Counted from the first letter of the stretch, positions 9,084 to 18,159 are shown. The stretch: 38,149 nucleotides of DNA from Acidimicrobiia bacterium (GCA_015488325.1 WFOA01000125.1:1-38149), one strand, 5' to 3'. A program made the numbers and translations. Notes: generated by a model not told the origin, from the sequence alone.

Positions 9084-10042
9084 GACGGTTCGCCGACGCC
9101 AGGGCAGTTGTCCTCGGAGGCGCAGGCTTCCTCGGGTCCCACCTCTGCACCCGCCTGGTGGAGGAAGGGGCCGCGGTCGTCTGCATCGACAACCTCATCA
9201 CCGGCAAGGCCGCCAACGTGGAGCACCTGGTGGGCAGCCCCGGATTCCGGCTCGTCAGGTACAACATCGTCGACTACCTCCACGTCCCGGGGACGGTCGA
9301 TTTCGTGTTCAACTTCGCCTCACCGGCATCGCCGGTCGACTTCACCCGGTACCCCATCCAGATCCTCAAGGTGGGAGCCCTCGGCACCCACCACGCCCTG
9401 GGGATGGCCTTCGCCAAAGGTGCGACCTACGTGCATGCCAGCACCAGCGAGGTGTACGGCGACCCGCTCGTCAACCCCCAGCCGGAGAGCTACTGGGGGA
9501 ACGTGAACCCGATCGGGATCCGAGGGGTGTACGACGAAGGCAAACGGTACGGGGAAGCGCTGACGATGGCCTACCACCGCACCCACGGTGTCGACACGCG
9601 CATCGTGCGGATCTTCAACACCTACGGTCCCCGGATGCGTCCCGACGACGGGCGAGCCGTCCCGGCGTTCTTCTCGGCGGCGTTGGCGGGCCGTCCCCTC
9701 CCCGTCCACGGTGACGGATCCCAGACCCGGTCGCTGTGCTACGTCGACGATCTCATCGAAGGGATCCTCCGCCTGACCCTCAGCTCCGAACACGATCCCG
9801 TGAACATCGGCAACCCCGAGGAGATCACCATCCTCGAGCTGGCCCGCACCGTCCAGGAGGTGGTTGGAGTCGACGTCGGGATCGACTTCCAACCCCGGCC
9901 GCCGGACGATCCGGGGGTGCGGCGCCCGGACATCACCCGCGCCGAGACCCTCCTCGGCTGGAGGCCCGAAGTTCCGCTGCGGGAAGGTCTGGCCCGGACG
10001 CTCCCGTGGTTTCGGGAAGCCCTGGGCGTCGCCGGACCGTGA
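9080..10042 (+). CDS. UDP-glucuronate decarboxylase-like SDR (UDP-xylose synthase type)
   Basis: This 320-residue extended SDR enzyme probably converts UDP-glucuronate to UDP-xylose, a sugar donor for surface glycans. Visible features are the NAD-binding GGAGFLG at residues 13-19, the STSEVYGDP segment, the family-typical [14 protein letters not shown], the catalytic Tyr151-x3-Lys155 in YDEGK, and [10 protein letters not shown]. The PQPESYWGN signature is the main reason for preferring decarboxylase over a general epimerase. ATG 9080 is chosen because GGGGGAG precedes it and the Rossmann motif then starts at the normal distance; GTG 9023 would add 19 residues but lies at the predicted promoter. 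The stop overlaps the methyltransferase start by 4 bp. Confidence 0.88.
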   Translation: MRRFADARAVVLGGAGFLGSHLCTRLVEEGAAVVCIDNLITGKAANVEHLVGSPGFRLVRYNIVDYLHVPGTVDFVFNFASPASPVDFTRYPIQILKVGALGTHHALGMAFAKGATYVHASTSEVYGDPLVNPQPESYWGNVNPIGIRGVYDEGKRYGEALTMAYHRTHGVDTRIVRIFNTYGPRMRPDDGRAVPAFFSAALAGRPLPVHGDGSQTRSLCYVDDLIEGILRLTLSSEHDPVNIGNPEEITILELARTVQEVVGVDVGIDFQPRPPDDPGVRRPDITRAETLLGWRPEVPLREGLARTLPWFREALGVAGP

Positions 10043-10764
10043 CCTGGGGAGGTTCGGCGGAATGGTGGCTCGCCGAGCTGACGCAGGATCCCACCTACCG
10101 GGAGGTGGTCGAACCGCTCGTCGTCGCGGTGAGTGCCCCCCGTCCCGGAGACCGCATCCTCGACGTCGGTTGCGGCGACGGGCGGATCATGGCCGCCCTC
10201 CGCCGGGTCGGTGCCCGACCGGTGGGATGTGACGCCGACCTCGACCTGCTTCGCATCGCCCGGAGCCGGGGTCCTGTGATCCGCTGCCGGCTTCCCGAAC
10301 TGGGGTGGGCTCCCTCGGAGGGCTTCGACGGGGCCGTCGTCTCCCTCGTGATCGAACACATCCCCGACGTCGACCGTCTTTTCGAGGAGCTGCACCGGGT
10401 GGTCCGGACCGGAGGCACCCTCGGCGTCGTCATGAACCATCCCGTCTTCACCGCTCCCGGCTCGGCGCCGGTGATCGACACCGACGGCGAGGTGTTGTGG
10501 AGGGTCGGCACCTACCTCGAGGTCGGGTACACCGACCAGCCGGCGGGCCGGGGGACGGTCCGGTTCCACCATCGGCCCCTCGGGGTCCTCCTCGGTGCCG
10601 CCGCCGAGGCGGGATGGACCCTCGAGGCGATGGAGGAGCGGGGGGTGAGCCGTGACCAGATCGACCGGGTGCCGACGCTCGCCGGCCAAGAGCACATCCC
10701 ACGGCTCGCAGGCTTTCGATGGCGTCGAGGCTCGTCTTCGTGGGCGGCTCCGGGGAGCCGTTGA
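10039..10764 (+). CDS. Class I SAM-dependent methyltransferase
   Basis: The 241-residue product carries a standard class I methyltransferase core: motif [12 protein letters not shown] near residues 36-46, an acidic residue at the end of strand 2 (GCDAD), and [20 protein letters not shown] after the VIEHIPDV segment, as in Methyltransf_11 proteins. The substrate is unknown. The GTG start overlaps the decarboxylase stop in a GTGA arrangement, so the two are very likely co-translated and the enzyme may methylate a sugar or glycan made by this region. An upstream extension in this frame exists but would overlap the previous gene and lacks support. Confidence 0.8.
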   Translation: MTWGGSAEWWLAELTQDPTYREVVEPLVVAVSAPRPGDRILDVGCGDGRIMAALRRVGARPVGCDADLDLLRIARSRGPVIRCRLPELGWAPSEGFDGAVVSLVIEHIPDVDRLFEELHRVVRTGGTLGVVMNHPVFTAPGSAPVIDTDGEVLWRVGTYLEVGYTDQPAGRGTVRFHHRPLGVLLGAAAEAGWTLEAMEERGVSRDQIDRVPTLAGQEHIPRLAGFRWRRGSSSWAAPGSR

Positions 10765-11094
10765 ACGGGACACGACGGCTGTCACCACGACCCGGCCTCC
10801 CGACCCGGCCGTCACCGTCTGGGGCACCACCGCCATCGAGCCGGTCGTGCCCGTACCCTCCCCCGACCTGGATCCCCGCCGGTGCCGCGGTGGGCTCCCG
10901 TCCCCGCCGGGACGTCGGCGGACCGGTCTGCGGAACGGCCGTGTGGCGCGGGCCGACCTCCCGCCGGGGGCCGACCGGCCGCGGTGGCGGGAGAGGTTTC
11001 GGGTGTCCGGGGCGATCGACCTCTTCGATCCGTGGGCATGTCGGGTGTTCGGGTACCCGGCGAACTGACCGGCCGACGTCGGTACCCTGAAGCG
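10765..11094 (+). other. 330-bp interval before uvrC without a convincing gene
   Basis: A frame ending at 11068 reads in protein-like fashion at its end (VSGAIDLFDPWACRVFGYPAN) with high third-position GC. Its only starts are GTG 10652, deep inside the methyltransferase gene, and GTG 10943, which would give about 41 residues. It may be a small unknown protein or a gene remnant. The uvrC promoter occupies the last 12 bases. No hairpin-plus-T terminator was seen. Confidence 0.35.
11083..11088 (+). promoter_or_regulatory. -10 box TACCCT for leaderless uvrC
   Basis: TACCCT is followed by 6 nt (GAAGCG) and then GTG 11095, placing the predicted transcript start at the start codon. This spacing favours GTG 11095 over the adjacent ATG 11098 as the uvrC start. 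Confidence 0.55.
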
Positions 11095-12921
11095 GTGATG
11101 CAGCGCCCGGTCACCGCCGAGATCCCCGACGCTCCCGGCACCTACCTGTTCCGGGATCGGGATGGTCGTGTGATCTACGTGGGGAAGGCGAAGTCGCTTC
11201 GCAAGCGGGTCGTCGGCTACTTCGGGCGCGATCTGCATCCTCGGACCCAGGCGATGGTGGACGCCGCCGACGCCGTCGAATGGATCGTCACCCCCAGCGA
11301 GGTGGAGGCGTTGATGCTGGAGTACTCCCTCATCAAACAGCATCGTCCACGTTTCAACGTGCGGCTCCGGGACGACAAGTCCTACCCCTACCTGGCGATC
11401 ACCCGTAGCGACGAATGGCCCCGAGCCCGGGTGATGCGGGGGAAGAAGCGGAGAGGCACCGAGTACTTCGGGCCGTACGCCCACACCTACGCGATCCGAA
11501 AGACCCTCGACCTGTTGCTGCGCACCTTCCCGGTACGGACCTGCTCCGACACGATGTTTCGTCGCCAGGCCGCCCAGGGGAGACCGTGTCTGCTGTACCA
11601 CATCGAGAAGTGCGCCGGGCCCTGCGTCGGCGAGGTCACTCGGGAAGAGTACGCCCGGATGGTGGACGGCCTCGCCGCGTTCCTGCGAGGCGAGACCGAA
11701 GCGGTGACCGAAGAGCTGCGGGACAGGATGACGGCGGCGGCGGAACGGCTCGAGTTCGAGCAGGCCGCCCGCTACCGGGATCGGCTCGCCGACATCGAAC
11801 GGGCCTTGGAACGCCAAGAGGTCGTCACCGACCGACCGGAGGATTTCGATCTGATCGCCGTCGCCGGGGACGACCTCGAGACCGCGGTGCAGGCGCTGTT
11901 CGTGCGCCGGGGTCGGGTCGTGGGGCGGTGGGGGACGATCGTCGACCGGGTCGAGGAGATGAGCACCGGAGAGCTGGTCGGGGCCGTGCTCCGGGAGCGG
12001 TACGGTGAGGAACGACCCCCCCGGGAGGTGCTCGTGGCGGAGCTTCCGCCCGACCCCGACACCTGGGCGGGCTGGCTGACGGAACGCCGGGGATCCCGGG
12101 TGTCGGTGCGGGTGCCTCGACGAGGGTCGAAACGCCGACTGCTCGAAACCGCGACGGCCAACGCCCGGGAGGAATTCGCCCGCCATCGCCTCCGGCGCCA
12201 ATCCGACCACAACGCCCGGGCACGGGCCCTCCGCAGCCTCCAGGACGTCCTCGGCCTGCCCGAAGCCCCGTTGCGGATCGAAGCGTTCGACATCTCCACG
12301 CTGCAGGGCACCAACACGGTGGCGTCGATGGTGGTGATGGAGGACGGGCTTCCGAGACGTTCCGAGTACCGGCGATTCCGGATCCGGACCGTCGCCGGCC
12401 AAGACGACTTCGCGGCGATGGAGGAGGTGCTCCGCCGCCGCTTCGAAGCCTACCTGCGAGACCGGGACGCACCGGCGGAGACCCGGCGCCGGTTCGCCTA
12501 CCCGCCGTCGTTGGTGGTGATCGACGGAGGGGCGGGCCAGCTCGGGCGAGCCGTCTCGGTGCTGGACGGTTTCGGGCTCGACATCCCCGTGATCGGGCTG
12601 GCGAAACGGATGGAGGAGGTGTACCTGCCCGACCGGCCCGAACCGCTCCGCATCCCCCGGGACGCCGAAGCCCTCTACCTGCTGCAGCGGATCCGCGACG
12701 AAGCCCACCGCTTCGCCGTCGCGTATCACCGGACGCTGCGGTCGAAACGGATGATCGATTCGATCCTCGACGACGTACCCGGGGTGGGACCAGCCCGCAA
12801 ACGCGCCCTGCTCAGACGGTTCGGTTCCCTGCGGCGGCTCCGGGAGGCCGACCCCGAAGAGCTGGCCGAGGTGGTTCCCGCCCGGGTCGCCCAAGACCTC
12901 TACGCTGCATTGCATGGGTGA
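11095..12921 (+). CDS. uvrC: Excinuclease ABC subunit C (UvrC)
   Basis: UvrC makes the two incisions around a lesion held by UvrB. The 608-residue product has the expected order: an N-terminal GIY-YIG nuclease (PGTYLFRDRDG then VIYVGKAKSLRKR, residues about 13-40), the Cys-containing CLLYHIEKCAGPC segment, a UVR domain (FEQAARYRDRLADIERAL), the RNase H-like C-terminal nuclease with EAFDISTLQGTNTVASMVV and VVIDGGAGQL, and a terminal helix-hairpin-helix (VPGVGPARKRALLRRFGS). The start is set by the leaderless promoter box just upstream; longer readings are unsupported. It overlaps rapZ by 8 bp, giving the classic uvrC-rapZ-yvcK order. Confidence 0.97.
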   Translation: MMQRPVTAEIPDAPGTYLFRDRDGRVIYVGKAKSLRKRVVGYFGRDLHPRTQAMVDAADAVEWIVTPSEVEALMLEYSLIKQHRPRFNVRLRDDKSYPYLAITRSDEWPRARVMRGKKRRGTEYFGPYAHTYAIRKTLDLLLRTFPVRTCSDTMFRRQAAQGRPCLLYHIEKCAGPCVGEVTREEYARMVDGLAAFLRGETEAVTEELRDRMTAAAERLEFEQAARYRDRLADIERALERQEVVTDRPEDFDLIAVAGDDLETAVQALFVRRGRVVGRWGTIVDRVEEMSTGELVGAVLRERYGEERPPREVLVAELPPDPDTWAGWLTERRGSRVSVRVPRRGSKRRLLETATANAREEFARHRLRRQSDHNARARALRSLQDVLGLPEAPLRIEAFDISTLQGTNTVASMVVMEDGLPRRSEYRRFRIRTVAGQDDFAAMEEVLRRRFEAYLRDRDAPAETRRRFAYPPSLVVIDGGAGQLGRAVSVLDGFGLDIPVIGLAKRMEEVYLPDRPEPLRIPRDAEALYLLQRIRDEAHRFAVAYHRTLRSKRMIDSILDDVPGVGPARKRALLRRFGSLRRLREADPEELAEVVPARVAQDLYAALHG

Positions 12922-13789
12922 ACATCCCGCCACGTCCCGTCCCCAGGTGCTGGTGGTCACCGGCATGTCGGGCGCCGGACGGTCGACCGCGGCCAAGGTG
13001 CTGGAAGACCTCGGGTATCTGGTGATCGACAACCTCCCTCCGGATCTGATCCCGGCCGTGCTCAGCCTCCACGAGGTCACCGAGCAGCGTCGCCGGCTGG
13101 CGATGGTGATCGACGCCCGGGCGGGAGCCCCCACCGGAGCGGTCCGGCGGGCCTTGGACGAGCTGGACCGGGCCGGAGTCGAATCCCTGGTGCTGTTCCT
13201 CGACGCCGACGACGCCGTCATCATCCGCCGCTACGAGGAGAACCGCAGGCCGCATCCCCTCCAGGAGGGGAGGCTGTCGGAGGCGATCTCCCGAGAACGG
13301 GCGATGCTCGCCGAGTTGCGGGAACTCACCGACGTGGTGATCGATACCACCGAGCTCAACGTCCATCAGCTCCGGGACCGGATCAGGGAACTCTTCGCCG
13401 AAGGGCGCCGAGACCGGCCGATGCGGGTGTCGGTGATGTCCTTCGGGTTCAAACACGGAACACCCCGGGACGTCGACCTCCTGTTCGACGTCCGCTTCCT
13501 GCCGAATCCGCACTGGGTGCCCGAGCTGAGACCGCTCCCCGGCACGGCCGAACCGGTGGCCCGCTACGTCCTCCGTCACCCCGACGCCGAGGCGTTCCTC
13601 GAGCGTGTCGACGACCTGTTGGAGTTCCTCATCCCCCGGTATCAGGCGGAAGGGAAGTCGTATCTGTCGATTGCCGTGGGATGCACCGGGGGTCATCACC
13701 GGTCGGTGGCCCTGGCCGAGGCGATCGGTCGACGCCTCGCCGGGCGTGAGATCGACGTGACGGTGCGACACCGGGACGTGGAGCGATGA
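12914..13789 (+). CDS. rapZ: RapZ/YvcJ-family nucleotide-binding protein
   Basis: RapZ-family proteins bind nucleotides and, in Escherichia coli, act as RNase adaptors controlling glmS through small RNAs; the role in Actinobacteria is less clear. The 291-residue protein has the P-loop GMSGAGRS (17-24), DLGYLVIDNLPP, and the RapZ C-terminal domain with SFGFKHGTP, DVRFLPNPHW and CTGGHHRSV. The usual P-loop lysine is arginine, which I believe is common in actinobacterial members and so not a defect. ATG 12914 lies inside the end of uvrC (8-bp overlap), and the stop overlaps yvcK by 4 bp, so all three are coupled. Confidence 0.95.
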   Translation: MGEHPATSRPQVLVVTGMSGAGRSTAAKVLEDLGYLVIDNLPPDLIPAVLSLHEVTEQRRRLAMVIDARAGAPTGAVRRALDELDRAGVESLVLFLDADDAVIIRRYEENRRPHPLQEGRLSEAISRERAMLAELRELTDVVIDTTELNVHQLRDRIRELFAEGRRDRPMRVSVMSFGFKHGTPRDVDLLFDVRFLPNPHWVPELRPLPGTAEPVARYVLRHPDAEAFLERVDDLLEFLIPRYQAEGKSYLSIAVGCTGGHHRSVALAEAIGRRLAGREIDVTVRHRDVER

Positions 13790-14757
13790 CCGAGACCCAA
13801 CTGGGGCTGGAGACCGCCGTCCTGGGACTCGACCCGCAGGGACCGAACGTCGTGGCCCTGGGAGGGGGACACGGACTGGCGGCCGCCCTCGAGGCCGTCC
13901 AGTGTTACGCCGGTGCGATCACCGGTGTCGTATCGGTGGCGGACGACGGCGGGTCGTCGGGCCGGCTCATCCGGGAGCTCGGCATTCCGCCACCGGGAGA
14001 CATCCGGCGTTGCCTGCTGGCTCTCACCCCCGAGCCGTCCGTCTTCGCCGAGCTGTTCGCCTACCGGTTCGCATCCACCGACGTCGGCGGCCACTCCCTC
14101 GGCAACCTGATGTTGGCCGCCCTCGCCGACCTGCAGGGGGATTTCGTCGAGGCGGTGGCGACCGCCGGAGAGATGCTGGGTGCGGTGGGGCGGGTCGTCC
14201 CCGCCGCCCCCGAGGCGGTCACCTTGTCGGCGGTGGTGGGGGAGCGGATCGTCTCCGGGCAGGTGGCGATCGCACGGGCTCGGGGTGGGATCCGACGTCT
14301 GTGGATCGACCCTCCGACGGTGGAAGCCACCCCGGCGGCCCTGAAGGCGGTCGCCGAGGCGGATCAGATCGTGCTCGGGCCGGGGAGCCTCTTCACGTCC
14401 CTCACCGCCGTCCTGCTCGTCCCGGGGATGGCCCAGGCGGTCCGCGCGGCCGCCGGTGCCAAGGTGCTGGTCCTCAACCTGATCGACCAGGACGGTGAGA
14501 CCTTCGGCCTCGACGGGCGGTCGCACCTGGAGGCCCTCGAACGGACGGTGGGGCTGGTCGGCCCCGGTGCTATCGTCGCCCACCGGGGCCCTCTGGCCGT
14601 GCCGGAGGGTCACCGGAGGGTGGAGCTCGACGCGGCCACCGCAGCCGAGTTCGGGTGGAGGCTGGTCGAAGCGGACGTGGCCGACCGGGCGGCGCCGTGG
14701 CCGGCCCACGACCCTCTCAAGTTGGGGAGGGTCCTCGAGCGGCTCTCCCGAGGCTGA
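13786..14757 (+). CDS. yvcK: YvcK/CofD-like gluconeogenesis factor
   Basis: YvcK proteins are needed for growth on gluconeogenic carbon sources and for cell-wall homeostasis in Gram-positive bacteria, and bind UDP-sugars in characterised members. The 323-residue product shows the CofD-like fold: [10 protein letters not shown] (residues about 22-31), [13 protein letters not shown], the [12 protein letters not shown] segment, GHSLGNLML, and [10 protein letters not shown]. The spacing of these motifs is normal. The ATG overlaps the rapZ stop in an ATGA arrangement. In most Gram-positive genomes the next gene is whiA, but here pgk follows after 36 bp. Confidence 0.93.
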   Translation: MTETQLGLETAVLGLDPQGPNVVALGGGHGLAAALEAVQCYAGAITGVVSVADDGGSSGRLIRELGIPPPGDIRRCLLALTPEPSVFAELFAYRFASTDVGGHSLGNLMLAALADLQGDFVEAVATAGEMLGAVGRVVPAAPEAVTLSAVVGERIVSGQVAIARARGGIRRLWIDPPTVEATPAALKAVAEADQIVLGPGSLFTSLTAVLLVPGMAQAVRAAAGAKVLVLNLIDQDGETFGLDGRSHLEALERTVGLVGPGAIVAHRGPLAVPEGHRRVELDAATAAEFGWRLVEADVADRAAPWPAHDPLKLGRVLERLSRG

Positions 14758-14793
14758 ACGCGGACGGGCCCGTCGACGGAGCAGGGGTCGAGT

Positions 14794-15975
14794 ATGCGCT
14801 ATCTCACCATCGACGACATCGAACCCAGCGGGTTCCGGGTTCTCGTCCGTTCCGACCTCAACGTTCCCCTCGACGGAGGGCGGGTGGCGGACGACTTTCG
14901 CATCCGCGCCGCGCTGCCGACGATCCAAGCCCTTCGGGAGCGGGGAGCGCGGGTGGTGGTGTGCAGCCATCTGGGACGTCCGAAGGGTCAGGATCCGGCT
15001 CTGAGGATGGATCCGGTGGCTGCTCGGCTCGCCGAGATCGGAGGGTTCGGCGTCCACAAGGTGGACGACGTGGCCGGTCCTCGGGCGGCGGAGGCGGTGG
15101 AGGCCATGGGGCCTGGCGACGTGGTGCTGTTGGAGAACACCCGGTTCGAACCCGGGGAGACGAAGAACGATCCCGTGCTGGCGGATCGGCTGGCCGCGCT
15201 GTGCGACCTGTTCGTCCAGGACGCCTTCGGTTCGGTCCACCGTGCTCACGCCAGCACCGTCGGGGTGGCAGAACGGGTCCGTTCGGTCGCCGGACTGCTG
15301 CTGGTGCGGGAACTCGACGCCTTCTCGCGGTTCCTCGGCGAGCCCGAACGCCCCTACGTGGTGGTGTTGGGCGGGGCGAAGGTGTCGGACAAGCTCGGCG
15401 TGGTCCGGTCCCTGCTGCCGAAGACCGACGCCATGTTGATCGGCGGAGGCATGTGTTTCACCCTCCTCGCCGCCGAAGGGTACGAGGTGGGGGAGAGCCT
15501 CGTGGAAGAAGAGATGCTCGACACCGTCCGGGAGGTGCTGGCCGGTCCCGGCGGAGACAAGATCCAGCTCCCCGCAGACGTGGTGGTCGCCGACCGGTTC
15601 GCTCCCGACGCGCCGTGGCGGGTCACCGAGGCGAAGGCCATCCCCGACGAAGGTGTCGGCCTGGACATCGGCCCGGCCACGGCGGAGCGTTTCGCCGCCG
15701 TCGTCGAAGGAGCCGGGAGCGTCTTCTGGAACGGACCGATGGGGGTGTTCGAATGGGAGCCGTTCCGCGCCGGGACGGCCCGTGTCGCCCAGGCGATGGC
15801 CGACACGTCGGCGTTCACCGTCGTCGGCGGCGGGGATTCGGTGGCGGCCCTGCGGATGCTCGGCCTGGAGGACCGGGTGTCGCATGTGTCCACGGGCGGG
15901 GGAGCCGGTCTGGAGTTGCTGGAGGGGAGGCCCCTCCCCGGAGTCGAGGTGTTGGAGCGTTGGGTCGATGGATGA
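14794..15975 (+). CDS. pgk: Phosphoglycerate kinase
   Basis: This enzyme interconverts 1,3-bisphosphoglycerate plus ADP with 3-phosphoglycerate plus ATP in glycolysis. The 393-residue length is typical. Seen motifs are RVLVRSDLNVPLDGG (substrate-binding Arg and Asp), CSHLGRPKG, LLENTRFEPGE, DAFGSVHRAHAST, VLGGAKVSDKLGV, VFWNGPMGVFEW and VVGGGDSVAAL. ATG 14794 has a weak GGGGT-type ribosome site. It is followed by tpiA with an 8-bp overlap, and gpmA comes next, so three lower-glycolysis enzymes are grouped. The gap gene that usually precedes pgk is not here and must lie elsewhere. Confidence 0.97.
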   Translation: MRYLTIDDIEPSGFRVLVRSDLNVPLDGGRVADDFRIRAALPTIQALRERGARVVVCSHLGRPKGQDPALRMDPVAARLAEIGGFGVHKVDDVAGPRAAEAVEAMGPGDVVLLENTRFEPGETKNDPVLADRLAALCDLFVQDAFGSVHRAHASTVGVAERVRSVAGLLLVRELDAFSRFLGEPERPYVVVLGGAKVSDKLGVVRSLLPKTDAMLIGGGMCFTLLAAEGYEVGESLVEEEMLDTVREVLAGPGGDKIQLPADVVVADRFAPDAPWRVTEAKAIPDEGVGLDIGPATAERFAAVVEGAGSVFWNGPMGVFEWEPFRAGTARVAQAMADTSAFTVVGGGDSVAALRMLGLEDRVSHVSTGGGAGLELLEGRPLPGVEVLERWVDG

Positions 15976-16741
15976 ACGCAGGGAACTGATCGTCGGCAAC
16001 TGGAAGATGCACGCCACCCACCTGGAGGCGATCCAGAAGGTCCAGAAACTCTCGTACCGTCTGCGTCCGGAAGATTTCGCCCGTGTCGAAGTGGTGGTGG
16101 CACCGGCGTTCACCGCGTTACGGGCCGCCCAACTGGTGATCGAGACCGACCACCTGCTCATCCGGCTCGGCGCCCAGAACGTCCACTGGGAGGACGAGGG
16201 AGCCTTCACCGGGGAGGTGTCCGCCCCGATGCTCGCCAAGTTGAACGTCTCCCACGTGATCGTCGGCCATTCGGAACGGCGGGCGATGTTCGGCGAGACC
16301 GACGCCGTCGTGAACCGGAAGGTGAAGGCGGTGGCACGCCACGGCATGCACCCGATCCTGTGTGTGGGCGAGACTTTGGAGCAGCGGGAGTCGGGTTCGA
16401 CCGAGGAGGTGGTGGTGGGGATGGTCCGCGAAGGCCTGAAGGGGGTCACAGCGGAGGTGGTGGAAGCCGCCGCCATCGCCTACGAGCCCGTCTGGGCGAT
16501 CGGGACCGGGAAGAATGCCGACCCCGACGACGCCGGTTCGGTTGCCGAGCTGATCCGGGACACGGTGCGGTCCCGGCTGGGGGAGGCCGCCGCCGACGGG
16601 GTCCGGGTGCTGTACGGGGGTTCGGTGAACCCGGGCAACATCCGGGCCTTCATGGCGAAACGCCACATCGACGGGGCACTGGTCGGGGGGGCCTCCCTCG
16701 ACCCCGACGTCTTCGCCGCCGTGGTCCGGTATTGGATCTGA
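15968..16741 (+). CDS. tpiA: Triosephosphate isomerase
   Basis: TpiA interconverts dihydroxyacetone phosphate and glyceraldehyde 3-phosphate. The 257-residue protein carries all catalytic features: Lys13 in GNWKMH, His101 in VIVGHSERR, Glu173 in [11 protein letters not shown], and the phosphate-binding [12 protein letters not shown] 15968 is chosen because it puts the NWKMH strand at the usual position and overlaps the pgk stop by 8 bp; longer readings run through pgk. It is coupled to pgk and is followed 46 bp later by gpmA, which has its own promoter candidate. Confidence 0.97.
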   Translation: MDERRELIVGNWKMHATHLEAIQKVQKLSYRLRPEDFARVEVVVAPAFTALRAAQLVIETDHLLIRLGAQNVHWEDEGAFTGEVSAPMLAKLNVSHVIVGHSERRAMFGETDAVVNRKVKAVARHGMHPILCVGETLEQRESGSTEEVVVGMVREGLKGVTAEVVEAAAIAYEPVWAIGTGKNADPDDAGSVAELIRDTVRSRLGEAAADGVRVLYGGSVNPGNIRAFMAKRHIDGALVGGASLDPDVFAAVVRYWI

Positions 16742-16752
16742 GCCCGGTCCGG

Positions 16753-16758
16753 TACCCT
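16753..16758 (+). promoter_or_regulatory. -10 box TACCCT upstream of gpmA
   Basis: TACCCT ends 29 nt before ATG 16788, which has a GGGGAGGA Shine-Dalgarno, so this would be a leadered transcript. No -35 consensus is obvious. Confidence 0.4.
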
Positions 16759-16787
16759 GGCCCCGGACCGATCATGGGGAGGACGAC

Positions 16788-17531
16788 ATGGCCTACCGTT
16801 TGGTGTTGCTCCGACATGGGGAGTCGGTCTGGAACCTGGAGAACAAGTTCACCGGGTGGACAGACGTCGACCTCACCGAACGGGGGATCGAAGAGGCCCG
16901 GACCGCAGGATTCCTGCTCGCCGAGGAGGGCTTCGGCTTCGACGCCGTCCACACGTCGGTGCTGCTCCGGGCGATCAAGACGGCCAACGTCACGTTGGAG
17001 ACGATGGGCCTGCACTGGCTGGAGGTGACCCGCCACTGGCGCCTCAACGAACGGCACTACGGTGCCCTCCAGGGCCTGGACAAGAAGAAGACGGCCGAGG
17101 AGCACGGAGCCGAACAGGTCCATCTCTGGCGCCGGAGCTACGACGTGGCTCCGCCTCCCCTCGACCACGACGACCCCCGCCATCCCCGCTTCGACCGGCG
17201 CTACGCCGACCTCGCTCCCGAGTTGGTTCCCGCCACCGAATGCCTGGCCGACGTGGTCGCCCGGATGCTCCCCTACTGGTACGACCGGATCGTGCCGGAG
17301 ATCCGGGCGGGGAGGCGTCTGTTGGTCGTCGCCCACGGGAACAGCCTCCGCGCCCTGGTGAAGCACCTCGACGGGATCTCCGACGAAGAGATCCCGACCC
17401 TGAACATCCCCACGGGCATCCCCCTCGTCTACGAACTCGACGACGATCTGCGCCCGATCACCAGTCGCTACCTCGGGGATCCCGACGCGGTGAAGAGAGC
17501 AGCCGAGGCGGTTGCCCGCCAGGCGGGGTGA
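16788..17531 (+). CDS. gpmA: 2,3-bisphosphoglycerate-dependent phosphoglycerate mutase
   Basis: GpmA interconverts 3- and 2-phosphoglycerate through a phosphohistidine. The 247-residue product has the phosphoacceptor His10 in [22 protein letters not shown], the [14 protein letters not shown] active-site segment, and the second catalytic His183 in [11 protein letters not shown], followed by [12 protein letters not shown]. These features and the length distinguish it from cofactor-independent and broad phosphatase relatives. It continues the glycolytic run after pgk and tpiA. A strong GGGGAGGA ribosome site precedes the ATG, and a TACCCT box suggests an internal promoter. Confidence 0.97.
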   Translation: MAYRLVLLRHGESVWNLENKFTGWTDVDLTERGIEEARTAGFLLAEEGFGFDAVHTSVLLRAIKTANVTLETMGLHWLEVTRHWRLNERHYGALQGLDKKKTAEEHGAEQVHLWRRSYDVAPPPLDHDDPRHPRFDRRYADLAPELVPATECLADVVARMLPYWYDRIVPEIRAGRRLLVVAHGNSLRALVKHLDGISDEEIPTLNIPTGIPLVYELDDDLRPITSRYLGDPDAVKRAAEAVARQAG

Positions 17532-17553
17532 AGAGCCGCCGCCGGGGAGCGGG

Positions 17554-17559
17554 TATACT
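17554..17559 (+). promoter_or_regulatory. -10 box TATACT upstream of secG
   Basis: A near-consensus TATACT box ends 67 nt before the secG ATG. No -35 element is apparent at 16-18 nt spacing. Confidence 0.5.
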
Positions 17560-17626
17560 GCGCCCCTGCCGGGCCGGCCCGGAAGATTCCGACCCCCAAC
17601 CAGGTTCTGTATCCAGGGAAACCATC

Positions 17627-17869
17627 ATGGCCATCTTGACCGCCGTCGTCGTCGTCCTCCACCTGATCGTGTCCTTCGCGCTGGTGATCCTCATCTTGTT
17701 GCACTCGGGGCGAGGCGGTGGGCTGTCGGACGTGTTCGGTGGCGGCATGATGTCGTCGAACCTGGGTGGGTCGACCGTGGTCGAGCGGAACCTCGACCGT
17801 CTCACGGTCATCACCGGGGTGGTGTTCGCCATCACCACGGTGGCGCTCACCTGGCTGTTGGCTTCCTGA
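17627..17869 (+). CDS. secG: Preprotein translocase subunit SecG
   Basis: SecG is the small accessory subunit of the SecYEG channel. The 80-residue product has two membrane helices (about residues 4-25 and 56-78) flanking the SecG loop, with LHSGRGGGLSDVFGGG as the signature. ATG 17627 is the only start giving the proper N-terminus; frames extending upstream belong to out-of-frame reading of gpmA. It sits between gpmA and tRNA-Leu, a common bacterial order (tpi-secG-tRNA-Leu), and has its own TATACT box with a fairly long untranslated leader of about 60 nt. Confidence 0.93.
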   Translation: MAILTAVVVVLHLIVSFALVILILLHSGRGGGLSDVFGGGMMSSNLGGSTVVERNLDRLTVITGVVFAITTVALTWLLAS

Positions 17870-17876
17870 CCGTCGG

Positions 17877-17882
17877 TATACT
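17877..17882 (+). promoter_or_regulatory. -10 box TATACT for tRNA-Leu
   Basis: TATACT lies just after the secG stop and 14 nt before the mature tRNA 5' end, so transcription would begin about 8 nt upstream of the tRNA. Confidence 0.5.
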
Positions 17883-17896
17883 CCACCGGCGTCCAC

Positions 17897-17981
17897 GTCG
17901 GAGTGGCGGAATTGGTAGACGCGCTAGGTTGAGGGCCTAGTGGGAGAATATCCCGTGGAGGTTCGAGTCCTCTCTCCGACA
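17897..17981 (+). tRNA. tRNA-Leu (anticodon GAG)
   Basis: The acceptor stem pairs GTCGGAG (17897-17903) with CTCCGAC (17974-17980), with discriminator A at 17981. The anticodon stem CTAGG/CCTAG encloses the loop TTGAGGG, giving anticodon GAG, which reads CUC and CUU leucine codons. The long variable arm (around TGGGAGAATATCCCG) and GGTTCGAGTCC T arm are typical of class II tRNA-Leu. CCA is not encoded. Placement after secG is common. Confidence 0.96.
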
Positions 17982-18144
17982 CGCTGACATCGTCACCCGG
18001 TGCCGGCGTCATCCGCACCTGCGGGTCGGCAACGGCCCAGGCCGACGGGAGCGCCGGTTCGACGCCCAGGAGCGGTGTTCGCCGCCGAGGAGCCCCTCCG
18101 ACGGGCCCGGATCGGCGGGCGACCGGGTGGCCACCGAAGGGGGA

Positions 18145-18150
18145 TAGCCT
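18145..18150 (+). promoter_or_regulatory. -10 box TAGCCT, near-leaderless start at 18160
   Basis: TAGCCT ends 9 nt before ATG 18160, and no Shine-Dalgarno separates them. A leader of only 2-3 nt is predicted. Confidence 0.35.
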
Positions 18151-18159
18151 GTACCGCAC

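Noticed and set aside
11060-11094. PafBC-type DNA-damage promoter (TTGTCRGTG, 8 nt, TANNNT) before uvrC
   Set aside because: The nine bases at the required distance before TACCCT read TGACCGGCC, with no match. The same test failed for pafB.
12962-12985. RapZ P-loop with Arg in place of Lys as a loss-of-function sign
   Set aside because: GMSGAGRS appears to be the usual form in actinobacterial RapZ proteins and the rest of the protein is intact.
9739-13224. A 1161-codon open frame on the minus strand
   Set aside because: It lies antisense to the decarboxylase, methyltransferase, uvrC and rapZ genes, which are all clearly real. High third-position GC keeps antisense frames open. The product is low-complexity Pro/Arg/Gly/His-rich with no domain.
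13696-16476. A 926-codon minus-strand frame opposite yvcK, pgk and tpiA
   Set aside because: Mirror of three well-recognised enzymes, composition unlike proteins.
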